From an uncultured Alphaproteobacteria bacterium (GTDB lineage Bacteria; Pseudomonadota; Alphaproteobacteria; Geminicoccales; Geminicoccaceae), in assembly GCA_937995535.1 (NCBI GenBank), contig CALKJU010000013.1:26667-90666 (forward strand): a DNA stretch of 64,000 nucleotides. Reading direction: 5' to 3'. Position numbers and translations under genes: made by a program. Shown in pieces: positions 18,247 to 28,144 of the stretch. Below the pieces are notes generated by a model. That model saw nothing but the letters and a program-made list of their open reading frames with translations. It was not told where the DNA came from and searched no databases. The first letter of the stretch is position 1; each line of letters starts with the position of its first letter.

Positions 18247-19103
18247 CGAGTGATCCCCCTCTGCACGGTGAGCAGCTGTGTTTCGCCACCGCGGATCAGC
18301 GCCATCGAGCCGACCGGCTGGTTCTCAGGCAGCAGCGTCCGGGCGACCTCGTCGTCCCAAGTGAACGCGCCGGCCGGATCGCGGCCTGGGTCGGATGCTC
18401 CGTCCTGCGCCAAGCTGCGCAGGCTCAACGAGAGGCGGCCGAGATCGGCGACGAGCGCCACCTTCTCGGCCTCGGCAGGTGTCACCTGGAGGGTTGCCGT
18501 CTTGCCCTGGCCGGAAGTCAGATCCTCGGTCGCCGTGGCGCTCAGGCGCCGACCGATGGCGATCACGCGGACGTCCTGCAGGACGGTCTCGCTCACGCGA
18601 CGGACGGCCTGCTGATCCTCGCCCCCGATGGTCTGCGTGACGATCACGTCGACCCGGTCCCCAGGCAGTACGAGCCCGGCATTGCCGGAAGCCTCGTCGA
18701 TCGGCAGCGACACGGCGCGGGTGCCGGGCTCCAGCACGGCGGCGAGAAAGCCCCGCTCGCCGGGCTTGACGAGGAGCGCCGCAGTGACCGGCTGGCCCGC
18801 CGCGATCTCGCGCCGGACCACGGCACCGGCGAGGCTCGTGGGATCGGCCGAGCCCTCCACGAGATAACCGTCCGGGGTCGCCACGTCGGGCCACTCCTGC
18901 CAGCGGAAGAGGTCGGGCTGGACGAACTCGCCGGTGCGCAGATCGCGTACCGCGACCAGCACCGCCTTGGTCGGCCGCGGCGGTGCCTCGGCGACGACCT
19001 CGACGGAGCGGCGCTGACTCTCGAGCCAGCTTCGCGCGAGCAGGGCTGCACCGCCGGCGAGGGCGAGCGCGATGATCGGCAGGACGATGCGACGGGCGGA
19101 CAT
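18243..19103 (-). CDS. cpaB: Flp pilus assembly protein CpaB/RcpC
   Basis: This 286-residue protein has one N-terminal membrane anchor (about residues 6-25), followed by a SAF-type domain (about residues 48-110) with AVRDLRTGEFVQPDLFRWQE, and then an RcpC/CpaB domain. The segment GTRAVSLPIDEASGNAGLVLPGDRVDVIVT is typical of CpaB. RcpC proteins sit in the periplasm and are thought to connect the secretin to the cell wall or to control pore gating. cpaC begins within its stop codon (18243-18246). Confidence 0.92.
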   Translation of the reverse strand: MSARRIVLPIIALALAGGAALLARSWLESQRRSVEVVAEAPPRPTKAVLVAVRDLRTGEFVQPDLFRWQEWPDVATPDGYLVEGSADPTSLAGAVVRREIAAGQPVTAALLVKPGERGFLAAVLEPGTRAVSLPIDEASGNAGLVLPGDRVDVIVTQTIGGEDQQAVRRVSETVLQDVRVIAIGRRLSATATEDLTSGQGKTATLQVTPAEAEKVALVADLGRLSLSLRSLAQDGASDPGRDPAGAFTWDDEVARTLLPENQPVGSMALIRGGETQLLTVQRGITR

Positions 19104-19116
19104 GGCCGGCAGCCTT

Positions 19117-19620
19117 TCAGGCGAAGGTGGTCATGAGCCAGACCCAGACGGCGCCACCCGCGATGGCAACGCCGTAAGGCACGCCGGCCGTCGCGCCGGG
19201 CGTACCGACCCGCGTCCGGCTCCCGGCGACGGTCGCAGCAGCCGTGGTGGCCGGCTGGCCCCGGCCAATCTGCCAGAGCGCGAGCAGCGCCAGCCCACCG
19301 CCGAGTAGCGCGGTAGCGCCGAGCAGGGTGACGAGCCGCTGCGGCCCGGCCCAGATCGCCACCGCGGCGAGCAGCTTGGCGTCGCCGCCGCCGAGGAGGC
19401 GCGCCTGCCAGGCGAGCATCCCGGTCAAGAGGAGGGAGAGCCCGGCGATCGCCGAGCCTAGCAGCCGTTGCGTCAGCGCCGCCTCGACGAGGGCGAGGAA
19501 CGCGATGGCGAGGCAATGCGAATTGGGTATCCTGCGGTGTTGCCAGTCCTGCCAGGCGGCGTGCCCGAGGAGGGCCGCGACGGGAAGGCCGAGCCCGGCG
19601 ACGAGCCACGCAGCATCCAT
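19117..19620 (-). CDS. cpaA: Prepilin peptidase CpaA/TadV
   Basis: This 167-residue type IV prepilin peptidase of the short Tad class has about five or six transmembrane helices. Both active-site aspartates are visible: the first in AWQDWQHRRIPN near residue 25, the second in the GxGD-type motif LLGGGDAKLLAAV near residue 80. It cleaves the Flp prepilin encoded just upstream. ATG 19620 follows GGGGAG about eight bases upstream; the frame opens nine codons earlier without such a site. A 13-base gap separates it from cpaB. Confidence 0.92.
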   Translation of the reverse strand: MDAAWLVAGLGLPVAALLGHAAWQDWQHRRIPNSHCLAIAFLALVEAALTQRLLGSAIAGLSLLLTGMLAWQARLLGGGDAKLLAAVAIWAGPQRLVTLLGATALLGGGLALLALWQIGRGQPATTAAATVAGSRTRVGTPGATAGVPYGVAIAGGAVWVWLMTTFA

Positions 19621-19771
19621 CCGAAATCTCCCCTTGCTCGGCGGCACCGTGCGCGCTTGAGGTCGGCCTACAGCTCGGGCGGCCCGGCGCGGCCTCGCGG
19701 CGCTCGGCGCGACGGGGCCCGGCGCAGCGGAGCGGATCCGCCCCCGGGCCCCGCAGCGTCGTGTCGGACGA

Positions 19772-19942
19772 TCAGCCGGCGCCGCCGAGCTCGGTGGCGA
19801 TCGTCGTGAAGGTGGTGATCAGGTTGTCGCCGAGGGTGCCGAGGATGCCGATGATGGCGACCGAGACGAGGGCCGCGATCAGGCCGTATTCGATGGCCGT
19901 GGCGCCGGCCTCGTCGGCGACGAAGCGACGAAGGAAGCTCAT
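19772..19942 (-). CDS. flp: Flp/Fap-type major pilin
   Basis: This 56-residue prepilin is the first gene of the pilus operon. It has a basic leader (MSFLRRFVADEAG), the Flp cleavage and assembly motif ATAIEYGLIAALVSVAIIG with the conserved Glu-Tyr, and a short polar tail ending in GGAG. Cleavage is expected after the glycine at residue 13. ATG 19942 was preferred over an upstream start at 19975 because AGGAG lies eight to nine bases before it and the leader length fits. The 151-base gap to cpaA probably allows higher expression of the pilin. Confidence 0.94.
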   Translation of the reverse strand: MSFLRRFVADEAGATAIEYGLIAALVSVAIIGILGTLGDNLITTFTTIATELGGAG

Positions 19943-19996
19943 GGGAGTGTCTCCTGCTGAGTGAGCCCGCAACATCGCCAGTCTCGCGCCCCTTCG

Positions 19997-20011
19997 CTAA
20001 CATCCGGTTAA
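19997..20011 (-). promoter_or_regulatory. Candidate CtrA-type binding site upstream of flp
   Basis: On the minus strand the sequence reads TTAA-CCGGATG-TTAG, one mismatch from the alphaproteobacterial CtrA consensus TTAA-N7-TTAA. It lies 55 bases upstream of the flp start codon. In Caulobacter the pilin gene is a known CtrA target. The site is also 60 bases upstream of the divergent PhaC-like gene. No experiment supports it here. Confidence 0.4.
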
Positions 20012-20071
20012 CGGCATGAAACCGAGGCCAGGCCGGCGCGGTCGGCTGTCGCGCGCCGGTGCCCATCGGCA

Positions 20072-21208
20072 ATGAGGCAAGCGAACCCGGCTCCGGCCGC
20101 CGCGGCGCCCGCGACGCCGGACGCGACGGCGCCGCCGGGCGGGCGGACCGGACCGCACCCGCTGCCGTTCTATCTGGCACTGGCGGGCGCGGACGGGGCG
20201 GCGGCCATGTGGCGAGGCGCGCACACGCTGGAGCGGTTCGTCGCCGGCGTGCGGGCCTACTGGCGTCACCCGCTGCCGCGCCCGCGGCAACGCGGGACAC
20301 CGGTCGCCGCCTTCGGTAGCGCGCGGCTCCTCGATCTCGGCGGCTCGGGGCGGCCCGTTCTGCTCGTGCCGTCGCTGATCAACCGTGCCTACATCCTCGA
20401 TCTCCTGCCGGAGCGCTCCCTGGTGCGCGCCCTGGCACGGGATGCGCGCGTGCTAATGGTCGACTGGGGCCCTCCGGACGCCGCGACGAGCGGCGCTGGC
20501 CTAGTCGAGTGCGTCGCCGGGCGCCTCGAGCCCGCCGCCGAGCTCGTCACGCGGCAGTTCGGCCGGCGCCCGATCCTGGTCGGCTATTGCATGGGTGGCC
20601 TGCTGGCCCTCGCCGCGGCCGTGCGGCGGCCGGACCTGGTCGACGGACTGGCGCTGCTCGCGACGCCATGGGATTTCCGCCGCAGCGCGTTGCGCGCGCC
20701 GCTCGTGCGGCTCGCCACGGGCCGGCAAGGGGCGTTCGTCGCCGCGGGCCCGGAGCTACCGCGGGTACTCCTCGACCTGCTGTTCGCCACGGTCGCGCCC
20801 GAGGCGGTGATCGCCAAGTACGCCACGTTCGGCGAGCTCGATCCGGGCTCGCCGCGCGCGCGGACCTTCGTCGCGATCGAGGACTGGCTGTCCGACGGCG
20901 TGCGCGTCCCCGCCGTGATCGGGGAGGAATGCGTGGACCAATGGTATCGGCGCAACCTGCCCGCAACCGGCCGCTGGCGCCTCGGCGGCGTGCCGATTCG
21001 GCCCGACCGGCTGCGGATACCTGTGCTCGTCGCTGCCCCGCGCCATGATCGGATCGTCCCGCGTGAATCGGCGCTGGCGCTGGCGCCGGCGCTGCGCGAC
21101 GTGCAGGTGCTGGAGCCGGAGAGCGGCCATGTCGGGATGATCGTCGGTGCTGGCGCACCGACCTCGCTGTGGGCGCCCTTGTCCGCCTGGCTGCGACGGT
21201 TCGCCTGA
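20072..21208 (+). CDS. PhaC-like alpha/beta hydrolase (short polyhydroxyalkanoate synthase-like)
   Basis: This 378-residue alpha/beta hydrolase resembles poly(3-hydroxyalkanoate) synthases. The nucleophile elbow is GYCMGG near residue 173, with a cysteine in place of serine, as in PhaC. The aspartate is in PRHDRIVP near residue 328, and the histidine in ESGHVGM near residue 352, so the Cys-Asp-His triad is complete. The RPVLLVPSLINRAYILDLLP segment and the VLMVDWGPPD strand are also PhaC-like. It is much shorter than class I enzymes (about 590) and near the class III PhaC length, but no PhaE is visible. The following genes, phaA and phaB, make the monomer. Synthase activity is inferred; a related hydrolase is possible. 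Confidence 0.78.
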   Translation: MRQANPAPAAAAPATPDATAPPGGRTGPHPLPFYLALAGADGAAAMWRGAHTLERFVAGVRAYWRHPLPRPRQRGTPVAAFGSARLLDLGGSGRPVLLVPSLINRAYILDLLPERSLVRALARDARVLMVDWGPPDAATSGAGLVECVAGRLEPAAELVTRQFGRRPILVGYCMGGLLALAAAVRRPDLVDGLALLATPWDFRRSALRAPLVRLATGRQGAFVAAGPELPRVLLDLLFATVAPEAVIAKYATFGELDPGSPRARTFVAIEDWLSDGVRVPAVIGEECVDQWYRRNLPATGRWRLGGVPIRPDRLRIPVLVAAPRHDRIVPRESALALAPALRDVQVLEPESGHVGMIVGAGAPTSLWAPLSAWLRRFA

Positions 21209-22516
<1,308 letters not shown>

Positions 22517-22600
22517 GCGGCAGCCGACGGCGCGGATCGCGGCCGGCCCGCCGCAGGCCGGCCGCAGCGCGACGAGGAAACCGGAACAGGGAGGACAGGG

Positions 22601-23326
22601 ATGGCCCGGGTGGCGTTGGTGACGGGTGGCAGCCGCGGCATCGGTGCCGCGATCTCGAAGGCGCTGCAGGCGCAAGGCTACAAGGTCGCGGCGAACTATG
22701 CCGGCAACGATGCGGCCGCTCAGGCGTTCAAGGACGAGACCGGGATCCCGGTCTTCAAGTGGAGCGTCGCCGACTACGATGCCTGCGTCGCCGGCATCCG
22801 TGAGGTGGAGGCGGCGCTTGGGCCGGTCGAGGTGTTGGTCAACAATGCCGGCATCACGCGCGACGCCTTCTTCCATCGCATGACCCGCGAGCAGTGGAGC
22901 GAGGTGATCTCGACCAATCTGACCGGTCTGTTCAACATGACGCATCCGATCTGGCCGGGGATGCGCGACCGCAAGTTCGGGCGCATCGTCAACATCAGCT
23001 CGATCAACGGCCAGAAGGGCCAAGCCGGGCAGGCCAACTACTCGGCGGCGAAGGCCGGCGACATCGGCTTCACCAAGGCGCTGGCCCAGGAAGGTGCCCG
23101 CGTTGGGATCACCGTCAACGCGATCTGCCCGGGCTACATTGGCACGGAAATGGTCCGCGCGGTCGACGAGAAGATCCTGAACGAGCGGATCCTGCCGCAG
23201 ATCCCGGTCGGACGGCTCGGCGAGCCGGAGGAGGTTGCCCGCTGCGTGGTCTTCCTCGCCAGCGACGACGCCGGCTTTATCACCGGTGCGACGATCTCGG
23301 CCAATGGTGGCCAGTACATGATCTGA
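22601..23326 (+). CDS. phaB: Acetoacetyl-CoA reductase (NADPH, short-chain dehydrogenase)
   Basis: This 241-residue short-chain dehydrogenase reduces acetoacetyl-CoA to (R)-3-hydroxybutyryl-CoA. It has the nucleotide motif TGGSRGIG at residues 8-15, NNAG near residue 83, the NISSINGQKGQAGQ strand with the catalytic serine, and YSAAKAG with the Tyr/Lys pair near residue 147. The GQKGQ segment and the ending GATISANGGQYM are characteristic of PhaB rather than FabG. An AGGGAGGACAGG ribosome-binding site precedes the ATG. It completes the phaC-like, phaA, phaB set. Confidence 0.95.
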   Translation: MARVALVTGGSRGIGAAISKALQAQGYKVAANYAGNDAAAQAFKDETGIPVFKWSVADYDACVAGIREVEAALGPVEVLVNNAGITRDAFFHRMTREQWSEVISTNLTGLFNMTHPIWPGMRDRKFGRIVNISSINGQKGQAGQANYSAAKAGDIGFTKALAQEGARVGITVNAICPGYIGTEMVRAVDEKILNERILPQIPVGRLGEPEEVARCVVFLASDDAGFITGATISANGGQYMI

Positions 23327-23355
23327 GCCGGCGCGGGACGCGGTGCCCGGATTGC

Positions 23356-24684
23356 TCAGGCGACGCGGCGCTGCTCCCAGGCCAGGTCGCGGAACGAGCG
23401 GGCGATGACCCGCTCCGCCTCGGCCATGTAGCGGATCTCGCTGACGGCGGCGGCGATCGACAAACCCGACGGTCCGTCGAGGTGGCCGGCGAGCGCCGAG
23501 GTCAGCGCCCCACGCAGGCGCTCCAGGACGGGTCCGCCGGTAGACGGGTCCTCGGCGACGAGCGCCACCACGAACTGACCGCGACCGAGATGGGCGGCGA
23601 GATCCTCGGCCCGAATCGCTCGCCGCAGGGCGTCGCCGGCGCGCGCGACGAGCCGACTTGCCGGACCGTGCCCATGGGCGCGACCCAGGCCATCGAGCCC
23701 GGCGAGGCACAGGACCACGATCGGCTGGCGCAATGGCCCTTCGGCACGCGCGAACCTCTCGGCCAGATGATCGAGCAAGAACCCCTCGTGAAACAGGCCG
23801 CTCGGCGCATCCAGCGCATAGCGGGCGCCGGGGTGCCGCTCGGGCTCGCGCAGCGACCGGCGCAGACGCTGCAGGTGCCGCCAGAACTCGAAGCGCAGGC
23901 GGATCGCCTCGGGTCCATCGGACAGTGGCACGAGGTCGTCGAAGCCGGCGGCGATGGCGTCGGCGGTGCCGCCGGCATCGGGCAGGGAACCGGCGAGCAG
24001 CTTGGCACAATCGCGGGTGAGCGCGGCGAACGGGTCGCTTCCGGGCTCGACCAGCGGGGCGGCGCCGGGCTCGGCCAGCGTGACCACGAGAAGGTCGAAG
24101 CGCCGCTCCTTGAGCATGCGGCGGGCGATCGCAGCGCTGTCGGCGTAGCTGAGCGTGGCCGGTCCGACTCCGTTGGCGATCCGTACCTGCTGCTCACCCG
24201 CCGGACCGACGAGCAGAACCTCGGCACGGGGCGGCTCCGACTCGGCGCGGGCGCGCGAGCTTCGCACGGCGGGTTCGGCGTAGGTGGCGAGGAGCGCCTG
24301 ACGACGCTGATGCTCGCGATGCGCCAGGGCGAGCGCCGACAGGGCCGCGACGCGCAGGCGCAGCTCGTCGTCCCGGAGGGGAAAGGCGAGCGCGTCCGCG
24401 CAGCCCAGCGCGAGCGCCTGCGAGAACACAGTGGGATCGTCCCTGCGGGCCAAGGCCGCCACCGGTGGGCCGCCGCGGCAGCGGCCGACCACCCGGCGCA
24501 GGGTGTCGAGGCCGGGCTGGCTGCCGGCGTCGATCATCGCCAGGTCCATCGCCGCGCCGGGCTCGACAAGCTCGGCCGGGGTCAGCAGCCGGGAGGCGTA
24601 CCCCCAGCGCGCCAGAATGTCGGGGAAGCCGGCGAGGCTGCCGGGAAAGGCCTCGACGATGCCGAATCGGCAAGGGCTGCGCAT
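23356..24684 (-). CDS. PleD-like protein with two receiver-like domains and a degenerate GGDEF domain
   Basis: The protein has 442 residues from ATG 24684; a GTG four codons upstream is possible. Residues 1-125 resemble a response-regulator receiver with Asp52 in the acceptor position (AMIDAG) but arginine where the usual lysine sits. Residues 155-270 look like a second receiver with threonine at the acceptor site (LLVVTLAEPG). Residues 285-430 form a GGDEF domain whose signature has become GRGQF at 367-371, so diguanylate cyclase activity is unlikely. The product-inhibition I-site is kept as RAED at 358-361 with correct spacing, so it may bind c-di-GMP. The layout is that of PleD. It is convergent with phaB and downstream of upp. 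Confidence 0.8.
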   Translation of the reverse strand: MRSPCRFGIVEAFPGSLAGFPDILARWGYASRLLTPAELVEPGAAMDLAMIDAGSQPGLDTLRRVVGRCRGGPPVAALARRDDPTVFSQALALGCADALAFPLRDDELRLRVAALSALALAHREHQRRQALLATYAEPAVRSSRARAESEPPRAEVLLVGPAGEQQVRIANGVGPATLSYADSAAIARRMLKERRFDLLVVTLAEPGAAPLVEPGSDPFAALTRDCAKLLAGSLPDAGGTADAIAAGFDDLVPLSDGPEAIRLRFEFWRHLQRLRRSLREPERHPGARYALDAPSGLFHEGFLLDHLAERFARAEGPLRQPIVVLCLAGLDGLGRAHGHGPASRLVARAGDALRRAIRAEDLAAHLGRGQFVVALVAEDPSTGGPVLERLRGALTSALAGHLDGPSGLSIAAAVSEIRYMAEAERVIARSFRDLAWEQRRVA

Positions 24685-24800
24685 CACGTACCGCACGCTC
24701 GGAGCGACCTTCGTGCATTAGCTGCCGGCGACAGCACAGGCCAATGCGAAATAGCCGCGGTAGGGTTAAGGCTCTGCCAACGCGCGGCGACGCGCCAGGC

Positions 24801-25430
24801 TCAGCGGGTGCCGTAGATCCGGTCGCCGGCGTCACCGAGGCCGGGGAGGATGTAACCGTGATCGTTCAGGCCCTGGTCGACGGCGGCGGTGTAGACCGGC
24901 ACGTCGGGGTGTGCGCCAGTCATCCGCGCCACGCCTTCCGGGGCGGCGAGCAGGCAGGCGAAGCGGATGTCGGTGGCGCCGTCGCGCTTGACCCGCTCGA
25001 CCGCGGCCACGGCGGAGTTGGCCGTTGCCAGCATCGGATCGACGACGATCACCGGGCGCTCGGCGATGTCCGCGGGGACCTTGTAGTAATATTCGACGGG
25101 CAGGAGCGTCGCCGGGTCGCGGTAGAGCCCGATATGGCCGACGCGCGCCGAGGGCAGCAGGTCGAGCATCCCATCGAGCAGCCCGTTGCCGGCGCGCAGG
25201 ATCGACACGAGGCACAGCTTCTTGCCGGCCAGCACCTTCGCCCGCGTCGTCATGAGCGGGGTCTCGATCTCGGTCTCGGTGAGCGCCAGGCCGCGGGTGA
25301 TCTCGTAGCCGAGCAGGAGCGCCACCTCGCGCACCAGACGGCGGAACTCGGCCGTCGGGGTCGTGCGCATCCGCATCAGCGTGAGCTTGTGCTGGACGAG
25401 CGGATGGTCGACGACCACGAGCGATGCCAT
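24801..25430 (-). CDS. upp: Uracil phosphoribosyltransferase
   Basis: This is a 209-residue pyrimidine-salvage enzyme that makes UMP from uracil and PRPP. It has the N-terminal [15 protein letters not shown] segment, the [13 protein letters not shown] loop, the PRPP-binding [14 protein letters not shown] motif near residue 127, and the closing [20 protein letters not shown] region, all conserved in Upp. Length is standard. The degenerate GGDEF gene lies 116 bases downstream on the same strand, but the two need not be functionally linked. The gene at 25559 is divergent. Confidence 0.97.
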   Translation of the reverse strand: MASLVVVDHPLVQHKLTLMRMRTTPTAEFRRLVREVALLLGYEITRGLALTETEIETPLMTTRAKVLAGKKLCLVSILRAGNGLLDGMLDLLPSARVGHIGLYRDPATLLPVEYYYKVPADIAERPVIVVDPMLATANSAVAAVERVKRDGATDIRFACLLAAPEGVARMTGAHPDVPVYTAAVDQGLNDHGYILPGLGDAGDRIYGTR

Positions 25431-25558
25431 CGGCGGCTTCCGTTGCTTGCGGGGCTTGTCCCGCGAGGCTTAGAAGACGGCACCTCGCGAGGCAATCGGC
25501 CGTGGTGGCCATCCCGCCCGGGCTTGTACCGGCGAGGAGCTGGAGCTGTCGTCCTGCC

Positions 25559-26281
25559 ATGGGCCGCGACCTGACCGTCGGCGTGATGGGCGGCCTCGGG
25601 CCCGAGGCGACGGTCGACTTCATGGCCAAGGTGATCGCGCTCACCGACGCGGCCCGCGACCAGGATCACCTGCACCTGATCGTCGACTGCAACCCCAAGG
25701 TGCCGAACCGCAACCTGGCGATCGCCGGGAGCGGGCCGTCACCGGCCCCGGAGCTGGCGGCGATGGCTCGCCGGCTCGAACAAGCGGGCGCGGAGCTCCT
25801 TGTCATGCCGTGCAACACGGCGCACGCCTTCGTCGGCGAGATCCGCGCCGCCGCGGCCGTACCCTTCGTCAGCATCATCGAGGAGACGGTGGCGGAGCTG
25901 CGGCGGCTGCCGGAGGCGCGACGGATCGGCCTGCTGACTGCCGGGGGCTGCCGCCAGGCTCGCCTCTACGAGGGTGCGCTCGGCGCCGCGGATCTGCAGC
26001 CGGTGACCCTCGACGATGCGCAGCAAGGACGCTTCATGGAGCTGCTTTACACGATCAAGGCGGGCCGCCGCGACGCGGCCGTCGCCGACGCGATGCGGGC
26101 GCTGGCGGTCGAGCTGATCGCGGGCGGCGCCGAGGTGATCGTCGCCGGCTGCACCGAGGTGCCGCTCGTCTTGCGGGACGGCGACCTGCCGCGACCCTTG
26201 ATCGACAGCACGGCCGTGCTGGCTGCGGCCACAGTCGCCTACGCCAAGCGCCGTCGGCCGCTGCCGCCGCCGCGAGGCTGA
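25559..26281 (+). CDS. Aspartate/glutamate racemase family protein
   Basis: This 240-residue protein of the Asp/Glu/hydantoin racemase superfamily starts at ATG 25559; an earlier frame opening would overlap upp. It begins with [15 protein letters not shown], the hallmark of the aspartate racemase/RacX branch. Both catalytic cysteines are in place: MPCNTAHAF near residue 84 and AGCTEVPLV near residue 200. Such enzymes racemise amino acids without a cofactor. The gene downstream, 23 bases after its stop, encodes a PLP enzyme of the D-cysteine desulfhydrase type. The pair therefore probably acts on D-amino acids. The actual substrate is unknown. Confidence 0.87.
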   Translation: MGRDLTVGVMGGLGPEATVDFMAKVIALTDAARDQDHLHLIVDCNPKVPNRNLAIAGSGPSPAPELAAMARRLEQAGAELLVMPCNTAHAFVGEIRAAAAVPFVSIIEETVAELRRLPEARRIGLLTAGGCRQARLYEGALGAADLQPVTLDDAQQGRFMELLYTIKAGRRDAAVADAMRALAVELIAGGAEVIVAGCTEVPLVLRDGDLPRPLIDSTAVLAAATVAYAKRRRPLPPPRG

Positions 26282-26304
26282 GCCGAGAACGAGGGAGGCC
26301 CTTC

Positions 26305-27312
26305 ATGCATCTCGCCCGGTTCCCGCGCCTGCACCTGGCGCATCTGCCGACGCCGCTGGAGCCGATGGAGCGCCTGACCCGGCTGCTCGGCGGGCCACGG
26401 CTGTGGATCAAGCGCGACGACTGCACCGGCCTCGCCACCGGTGGCAACAAGACCCGCAAGCTCGAGTTCCTGATGGGCGAGGCGCTGGCCGAGGGTGCGG
26501 ACTGCGTGATCACCCAGGGTGCCGTGCAGACCAACCACGGGCGGCAGACCGCGGCGATCGCGGCACGGCTCGGCCTGCGCTGCATCATCCTCCTCGAGCA
26601 TCGGGTCACCACCGAGGACCCGGACTATCTCTACAACGGCAACGTCCTGCTTGATCGCCTGCTCGGTGCGGAGCTCCGTGACTATCCCTCGGGCGGAGAC
26701 ATGAACGCCGCCCTTGAGCCCGTGGCCGCGGAGGTCCGTGCGGCGGGTGGGCGGCCCTATCTGATCCCAGGCGGCGGGTCGAACGTGACGGGTGCGCTGG
26801 GTTACGTCGCCTGCGCGGAGGAATTGCTCTACCAAGCGAATGCGCGCTCGTTGCGCATCGACTACGTGGTGCACGCCACCGGCAGCGCGGGCACCCAGGC
26901 GGGCCTCGTCGCCGGCCTGGAGGCGATGAGCAGCGGCATCCCGGTGCTGGGCATCGGCGTCCGCGCGCCGCGCGAGAAGCAGGAGGAGAACGTCCACCGC
27001 CTCGCCGAGGCGGTCGCCGAGCGCATCGGCCTCAAGGGCGGCATCCGTCGCGAGCGGGTGATCGCCAACTGCGACTATGTCGGCGCGGGCTACGGCATCC
27101 CGACCCCGGGCATGATCGAGGCGGTCGAGCTGTTCGCACGGCAGGAGGGCATCCTGCTCGACCCGGTCTACAGCGGGAAGGGCGCTGCTGGCCTGATCGA
27201 CCTCGTGCGCAAGGGCTACTTCTCGAAGAGCGACAATGTCGTGTTCGTCCACACCGGCGGCGCCGCGGGGCTCTTCGCCTATCGCCGCACCTTTGCGCCG
27301 GCGGCCGGCTGA
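26305..27312 (+). CDS. D-cysteine desulfhydrase / ACC deaminase-like PLP enzyme
   Basis: This is a 335-residue PLP enzyme of the tryptophan-synthase beta fold. It starts at ATG 26305 after GAGGGAGG at 26291-26298. The PLP lysine is in [10 protein letters not shown] near residue 51, followed by [17 protein letters not shown], and the phosphate-binding loop is GSAGTQAGL near residue 197. These features match D-cysteine desulfhydrase (DcyD) and ACC deaminase. The length and the [13 protein letters not shown] segment favour the DcyD/L-cysteate sulfo-lyase group. DcyD breaks D-cysteine down to pyruvate, H2S and ammonia. The racemase-family gene just upstream suggests a shared D-amino-acid or sulfur-compound pathway. 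Confidence 0.86.
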   Translation: MHLARFPRLHLAHLPTPLEPMERLTRLLGGPRLWIKRDDCTGLATGGNKTRKLEFLMGEALAEGADCVITQGAVQTNHGRQTAAIAARLGLRCIILLEHRVTTEDPDYLYNGNVLLDRLLGAELRDYPSGGDMNAALEPVAAEVRAAGGRPYLIPGGGSNVTGALGYVACAEELLYQANARSLRIDYVVHATGSAGTQAGLVAGLEAMSSGIPVLGIGVRAPREKQEENVHRLAEAVAERIGLKGGIRRERVIANCDYVGAGYGIPTPGMIEAVELFARQEGILLDPVYSGKGAAGLIDLVRKGYFSKSDNVVFVHTGGAAGLFAYRRTFAPAAG

Positions 27313-27321
27313 AACCGGCGC

Positions 27322-28140
27322 TCAGTCGACGGTCGGCCAAGCCTCGGCGAGGCGACCGCCGAGTCGCAGCGGTTGCACGCTGCGCGCGAGGCCCGTCCGA
27401 TCGTCCGTCTCGAGATAGACCGCGCACAGTGTCGCCGGGCCTTGCGCCGCCTCCAGCTTGGGCTGCGGCACATCGCTGCGCCAACGCGCCACGGCAAGGG
27501 CCTTGTCCATGCCGATCACCGAATCATAGTCGCCGGTCATGCCGACGTCGGTGATATAGCCGGTGCCGCCCGGGAGGATCTGCGCATCCGCGGTCGGGAT
27601 GTGGGTGTGCGTCCCGGCGACGAGCGAGACGTGCCCGTCGAGGAAGTGACCGAGTGCGGTCTTCTCGCTGGTCGCCTCGCCGTGCACGTCGACCAGGATG
27701 GCGTCGGCCGTGATGCCGAGCCGGAACCGCTGTAGCTCGCGCTCGATGGCGCGGAAGGGGTCGTCGGCGAGCTTCATGAACAGCCGGCAGAGCACGTGGA
27801 TCACGATCAGGCGCTTGCCGGCCTCGGTGCGGACCTCGGCGACGCCGTTGCCTGGCGTGCCCGGAAGCATGTTGAGCGGGCGCAGCACGCGCGGCTGGCT
27901 GGCGATGTAGCCGATCAGCTCCTTCTGGTCCCAGACATGGTTGCCGGTCGTGATCAGGTCCACGCCGGCGGTAAACATCTCGATGCAGATCTTCGGCGTG
28001 ATGCCGAATCCGGCGGCCGCGTTCTCACCGTTGACGATCACCGCGTCGAGGCGCAGCCGGCGGCGCAGCTCGCCAACCCGCTCGAGCAGCAGCGTGCGCC
28101 CGGAACGGCCGACCACATCGCCGACAAACAGCACGCGCAC
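27322..28140 (-). CDS. YmdB-family metallophosphoesterase (TIGR00282-type)
   Basis: This 272-residue protein starts at GTG 28140, five bases after the 5-FCL stop, which gives the standard family length; the open frame upstream is only antisense sequence. It has the dinuclear metal motifs FVGDVVGRSG near residue 6, NGENAAAGFG near residue 37, TTGNHVWD near residue 68 and the late VDVHGEATSEK and VAGTHTHIPTAD segments. YmdB-type proteins are phosphodiesterases; the Bacillus member hydrolyses cyclic nucleotides. In alphaproteobacteria it commonly follows the 5-formyltetrahydrofolate cyclo-ligase gene, as here. It is convergent with the desulfhydrase gene. Confidence 0.92.
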   Translation of the reverse strand: MRVLFVGDVVGRSGRTLLLERVGELRRRLRLDAVIVNGENAAAGFGITPKICIEMFTAGVDLITTGNHVWDQKELIGYIASQPRVLRPLNMLPGTPGNGVAEVRTEAGKRLIVIHVLCRLFMKLADDPFRAIERELQRFRLGITADAILVDVHGEATSEKTALGHFLDGHVSLVAGTHTHIPTADAQILPGGTGYITDVGMTGDYDSVIGMDKALAVARWRSDVPQPKLEAAQGPATLCAVYLETDDRTGLARSVQPLRLGGRLAEAWPTVD

Positions 28141-28144
28141 CCGC

